NCBI GenBank assembly: GCA_040219295.1
Contig: JAVJST010000008.1
Span: forward strand, 232,286-296,285
Reading direction: 5' to 3'
From: JAVJST01 sp040219295
Lineage (GTDB): Bacteria; Pseudomonadota; Alphaproteobacteria; Rhodospirillales; Casp-alpha2
DNA length: 64,000 bases
In this document: positions 61,335 to 64,000 of the stretch, piece by piece
Numbering within the stretch: position 1 is the stretch's first letter
Layout of the letters: the number at the start of each line of letters is the position of its first letter
Notes under the pieces: model-generated
Seen by the model: only the letters and a program-made list of their open reading frames with translations
Told to the model about the DNA's origin: nothing
The model's database searches: none
Made by a program: the position numbers and the translations under genes

Positions 61335-62468
61335 TTAACCGCGTTTGGCGGCGTTGTAGATCTCGATCAGCTTGTCGTAAGAGGCGACGACCTGATAATC
61401 GAGCGACCGCGACATTTCCTCGCTCAGTGAATCCCACTGGATCGCATCCAGTTCGTCACTGTCGAACGTCGACATGACCGCGTCGTCGCCCATCTGGCTG
61501 ACGGGATTGTACGTTCCCTCCGCGAACGCGACGGCCTTGGAAATGTCCGGACGTTGAACGAACTCAAGGAAGTCCTCCGCCAGCGTTGACGGGTTCGGAT
61601 TGTTGACGGCCGAGGTAAGTTCGATCCACACGACACCACCCTTGCCGTCGACCGGGCCGGACCGCGGTGTAATGCCGCGGACATTGGTCGCGCCGTCGTA
61701 GCGGGCCGGCGAAGCCGTGTAGGTGCCGCCCGTGAAATAGGCGTCGATCTCCCCGTTGATCAGCGCAAGATTCATCGCAACCAGGTCGTCGGTCAGCAGT
61801 TTGGCGCCACCGAAGATCTGGTCGGCGATCCCGCGGAACGTCTCCAGATCGTCACCCTCCACGGGCTTAAAAGGATCAAGACCACCGGTGAGACACATGT
61901 GCATGACGTTCCAGTTGTCGTACGTCAGCACGCCGTAGCGGTTCTTCATCGCCGGATCGAGGAACAGGCTCCAGCCTTGGTCTTCCGCCATGTCCCGGCT
62001 GATCTTGTTGGTATTCACGACAAAGCTGAACGGTCCATAGCGTTGCGGCATGCCGATCAGGTCGCCGTTGTCGGCAAACGACAGCGGATAAGGCTCGGCA
62101 AACTCCGGCAGCATCTTCTCGAAGTACGGCATGAAGCGGTCTTTGTTGAGCGGCTTGATGAGCCCTTCCGGATACAACTGATCTCGGGCCCACGGCTGGT
62201 TGAGATTGATGAGGTCCCAAACGTTCACCTCGCCGGCACGCAGCTTGTTGATCATGTCCGGATCGGACGTGCCGCTCTCGGCCTTGACGGAGGCACCGGG
62301 GTGCATATCGCGGAACGGACCCAAGACCTCGTCCGAGTTGTAGCCTTCCCAGCACAAGATGTTCATCTCGTTGTTTCGTGCCGCCCGGGCGGGACCGCCG
62401 GCACCCAGCACGGCCAAGCCGGCAGCGCCGGCAAGGCCGGCCGAAAATTCACGTCGTGTCAGTTTCAT
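61335..62468 (-). CDS. Polyamine-type periplasmic binding protein with Tat signal, BMC operon
   Basis: A 377-residue PotD-like binding protein, first gene of the BMC operon. The N-terminus KLTRREFSAGLAGAAGLAVL is a twin-arginine (Tat) signal with RREF, cleaved after about residue 30 (PARA). The mature start MNILCWEGYNSDEVLG and MPQRYGPFSFVVNTNKIS are family cleft segments. The Tat signal means export in folded form. GGAGGG lies 5-10 bases upstream of the ATG. The ligand is presumably the BMC substrate, likely a small amine; PotD-family specificity is too broad to name it. Confidence 0.9.
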   Translation of the reverse strand: MKLTRREFSAGLAGAAGLAVLGAGGPARAARNNEMNILCWEGYNSDEVLGPFRDMHPGASVKAESGTSDPDMINKLRAGEVNVWDLINLNQPWARDQLYPEGLIKPLNKDRFMPYFEKMLPEFAEPYPLSFADNGDLIGMPQRYGPFSFVVNTNKISRDMAEDQGWSLFLDPAMKNRYGVLTYDNWNVMHMCLTGGLDPFKPVEGDDLETFRGIADQIFGGAKLLTDDLVAMNLALINGEIDAYFTGGTYTASPARYDGATNVRGITPRSGPVDGKGGVVWIELTSAVNNPNPSTLAEDFLEFVQRPDISKAVAFAEGTYNPVSQMGDDAVMSTFDSDELDAIQWDSLSEEMSRSLDYQVVASYDKLIEIYNAAKRG

Positions 62469-62667
62469 GAAACGTCCCTCCAGTTTTTTATAGTACGCGT
62501 AGCTCCTGTTATCGCACGTAACGTTAACGCCATAATGGCACCGTGCTTGACATCGATTGGCAAGAATTTAACAGCGCAGCCTTCGTCGCCATTTGATTCG
62601 CCAGACGATTCGGCGTTTAATTGTCCGCTAAAGTTGCTGCGCTTGGTTTAGTGAAACACGGATAGAG
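62469..62667. promoter_or_regulatory. Divergent promoter region between BMC operon and AraC regulator
   Basis: A 199-base AT-richer gap between oppositely directed starts. Towards the regulator a TTGACA (62547-62552) is spaced 16 bases from TAACAG (62569-62574), a plausible sigma-70 promoter. Towards the BMC operon TACTATAAA (about 62489-62497, minus strand) could be a -10 element without a clear -35. Between them TAACGTTA (62519-62526) is a perfect palindrome and a candidate AraC-binding half-site region. TGGCAC at 62536 is not followed by a proper sigma-54 -12 element. Confidence 0.45.
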
Positions 62668-63705
62668 ATGGTTTCTGCGTTGCAAGATCAGGAAATTGCA
62701 CCGCCGTCCAAAGTACTGGCGTCCGCGGCGTCCGGCGTCATTGATTACATAGAGAAACATAACGGCGACCCGGACAGTATTCTGGGAAACGCCTCGATAA
62801 CGCCGGAAGATCTCGATAGCCCGTTTAACGAATTGTTGCTGTCGGATTTCTGCACGTTGTTCGAGGAAGCCGCGCGTCAAACCAAGAACGACAAGTTCGG
62901 CCTGTATTTCGGCGAACACTTTGAACCTCGTCGGCTCGGTGCCATCGGTTATTCGGCGATCAGTTCGCCGACCTTGGCGGCTGCGCTTCGCAATGTCGAA
63001 TTGTATTTCCCCGCGCAGCAGGGGCAATCGAGCTTCGGCATGATCCGCGAAGACAGCGAGGTGTTCTGGTTGAGCTACCGGATTTTCGATGAGCGGATTC
63101 AGAACCGCCGTCAGGACGCCGAGCTCTCGCTGGGCATGTTCCTGAACATTTTCCGGGAAGCTCTCGGCCCCAACTGGGCGCCTCTCGAAGTCCGTTTCGA
63201 GCACGACGCGCCGGATGGTACCTACTGTCACGAGAAGGTTTTCGGCGCACCCGTCCGCTTTGGCCGGCGCACCAACGCGCTAGCCTTCAGGCGGCGCGAC
63301 CTCGACGCTCGCATGCCGAACCAGGACCCGTACCTCTTTTCCATCATCGAGCCGTTCCTGAAGTCCCGTTGCGAGATTCATCGTAATCCGGAGGATTTCG
63401 CGACGACCGTGCGCAACCAGATCAAGCTTCAGCTCGGCGACATACCGCCGACCATTGCCGAGATCGCACGTATATTCGGTGTGTCAGATCAGTCGCTCCA
63501 ACGTCAGTTGAAGGAGCACGGTGTCACGTTCCAGGAACTCGTGAATGCCGCGCGCAAGGAACTGGCGCTGCACTATCTCGAGGATCACAGCGTCCCGCTT
63601 ACAGAGATCGCGCACTGTCTCGGATATTCGGAGCTTTCCGCGTTCTCCCGTGCTTTCCGGGGTTGGACCGGGATGAGTCCGCAACGCTACCGCAGGACCG
63701 TCTAG
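62668..63705 (+). CDS. AraC-family transcriptional regulator
   Basis: A 345-residue AraC/XylS regulator. The N-terminal 220 residues are an arabinose-binding-like sensor of the OruR/GadX-type group (FELLLSDFCTLFEEAARQT-like start, FGLYFGEHF, LGAIGYSAISSPTL). The C-terminal 100 residues hold the two helix-turn-helix units, with TIAEIARIFGVSDQSLQRQL and LTEIAHCLGYSELSAFSRAF and the end WTGMSPQRYRR. It is divergent from the BMC operon and is its likely activator, responding to the imported substrate. The ATG at 62668 is poorly supported by a ribosome-binding site but fits the family. Confidence 0.9.
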   Translation: MVSALQDQEIAPPSKVLASAASGVIDYIEKHNGDPDSILGNASITPEDLDSPFNELLLSDFCTLFEEAARQTKNDKFGLYFGEHFEPRRLGAIGYSAISSPTLAAALRNVELYFPAQQGQSSFGMIREDSEVFWLSYRIFDERIQNRRQDAELSLGMFLNIFREALGPNWAPLEVRFEHDAPDGTYCHEKVFGAPVRFGRRTNALAFRRRDLDARMPNQDPYLFSIIEPFLKSRCEIHRNPEDFATTVRNQIKLQLGDIPPTIAEIARIFGVSDQSLQRQLKEHGVTFQELVNAARKELALHYLEDHSVPLTEIAHCLGYSELSAFSRAFRGWTGMSPQRYRRTV

Positions 63706-63857
63706 TCGGGCACCGCGACCAACTCAGTCGAGGTCCCGAGCGCTCTAATCAGGCGGAACCGCATCCGGACGTTCACGGCCGCCGGCAGGACGCTACTCTC
63801 GCTCCCTTCCGCCAAAACAAGAGCCCCCACGAAGGGATGGTATGTCTTTTGGTTTCT

Positions 63858-63957
63858 GGGGCAGTATTTTGCTCGGGACTTCGTCCGTCCCTGCCCCTTC
63901 GCCGGCCTGAAGCCGGCTTGGTGTGAACCTTTACAAGACAGTCTGTTAGACTGTCTT
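63858..63957 (+). repeat. Cluster of three stem-loops downstream of the AraC gene
   Basis: In the 295 bases after the regulator no credible gene is seen. Three inverted repeats follow one another: GGGGCAG/CTGCCCC (63858-63864, 63891-63897) enclosing GGGAC/GTCCC (63875-63879, 63887-63891); GCCGGC/GCCGGC (63901-63906, 63912-63917); and AAGACAGTCT/AGACTGTCTT (63935-63944, 63948-63957) with a 3-base loop. The last, followed by TCTG, may end the regulator transcript. Confidence 0.45.
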
Positions 63958-64000
63958 CTGAGGGTCAGATCCACAGCCTCCAGAACCACTCAAGGCCCCC

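Noticed and set aside
62536..62550. Sigma-54 promoter (TGGCAC followed by TTGA)
   Set aside because: The -12 element lacks the required GC (TTGA, not TTGC), and the same bases fit a sigma-70 -35 box better.
63702..63989. 95-codon minus-strand ORF at the right edge
   Set aside because: It lies over a run of stem-loops, has no good ribosome-binding site and shows no domain.

Overview
The window is a GC-rich, gene-dense chromosomal stretch of an alphaproteobacterium. The evidence is family content: polyamine-type ABC transporters, a tripartite tricarboxylate transporter, FCD-type GntR regulators, malate synthase G and a heptose/surface-glycan cluster. The exact genus cannot be read from the sequence. 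No rRNA, tRNA, CRISPR array, integrase or complete insertion sequence was seen.

Layout. (1) 1-13.9 kb: a surface-glycan/nucleotide-sugar cluster, with two radical SAM/SPASM proteins, a GT2 glycosyltransferase, an epimerase, a UDP-galactopyranose-mutase-like flavoenzyme, an adenylyltransferase-kinase fusion resembling HldE with domains in reversed order, a split transketolase, two methyltransferases, a GmhA-like isomerase and a threonine-synthase-like enzyme. (2) 14-21.6 kb: a polyamine-type ABC transporter (binding protein, two permeases, ATPase) followed by a GT1-like glycosyltransferase, two tandem cupins and an aldehyde dehydrogenase. (3) 21.6-35.5 kb: an oxalate module on the minus strand. 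It holds gntR-oxc-frc-formyltransferase-fhs-usp, then tctCBA, then a second, closely related gntR, which converges on a gene for a large P-loop kinase. A palindrome centred on TGGCATGCCA recurs at four promoter-like positions here. (4) 35.6-45.3 kb: an amidase, a second polyamine ABC transporter ending in a strong terminator, and an operon of two amidases and an acetylpolyamine amidohydrolase. (5) 45.5-47.6 kb: malate synthase G. (6) 47.9-62.5 kb: one minus-strand operon of about 16 genes for a bacterial microcompartment (BMC), with an AraC regulator divergent from it.

The BMC locus is the most interesting element. It joins an RMM-like set (aminoglycoside-phosphotransferase-type kinase, class III aminotransferase, SDR, acylating aldehyde dehydrogenase, tandem-domain shell proteins) to a B12-dependent diol dehydratase whose large and medium subunits are fused. 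Two independent features point to a cationic substrate. The dehydratase keeps the catalytic residues but replaces the two C3-contact residues of diol dehydratase (Ser301 to Asp, Gln336 to Ala). The hexameric shell protein replaces PduA pore residues Lys37 and Ser40 with Glu and Asp. A polyamine-type ABC transporter heads the operon. My inference is a metabolosome for an amino-diol or amino-alcohol; the substrate is not proven. Dehydratase reactivase, phosphotransacylase and alcohol dehydrogenase are not in the window.

A recurring design feature is a strong GC-rich stem-loop immediately after every periplasmic binding-protein gene, three of them inside operons, where they probably set binding protein to membrane component ratios.
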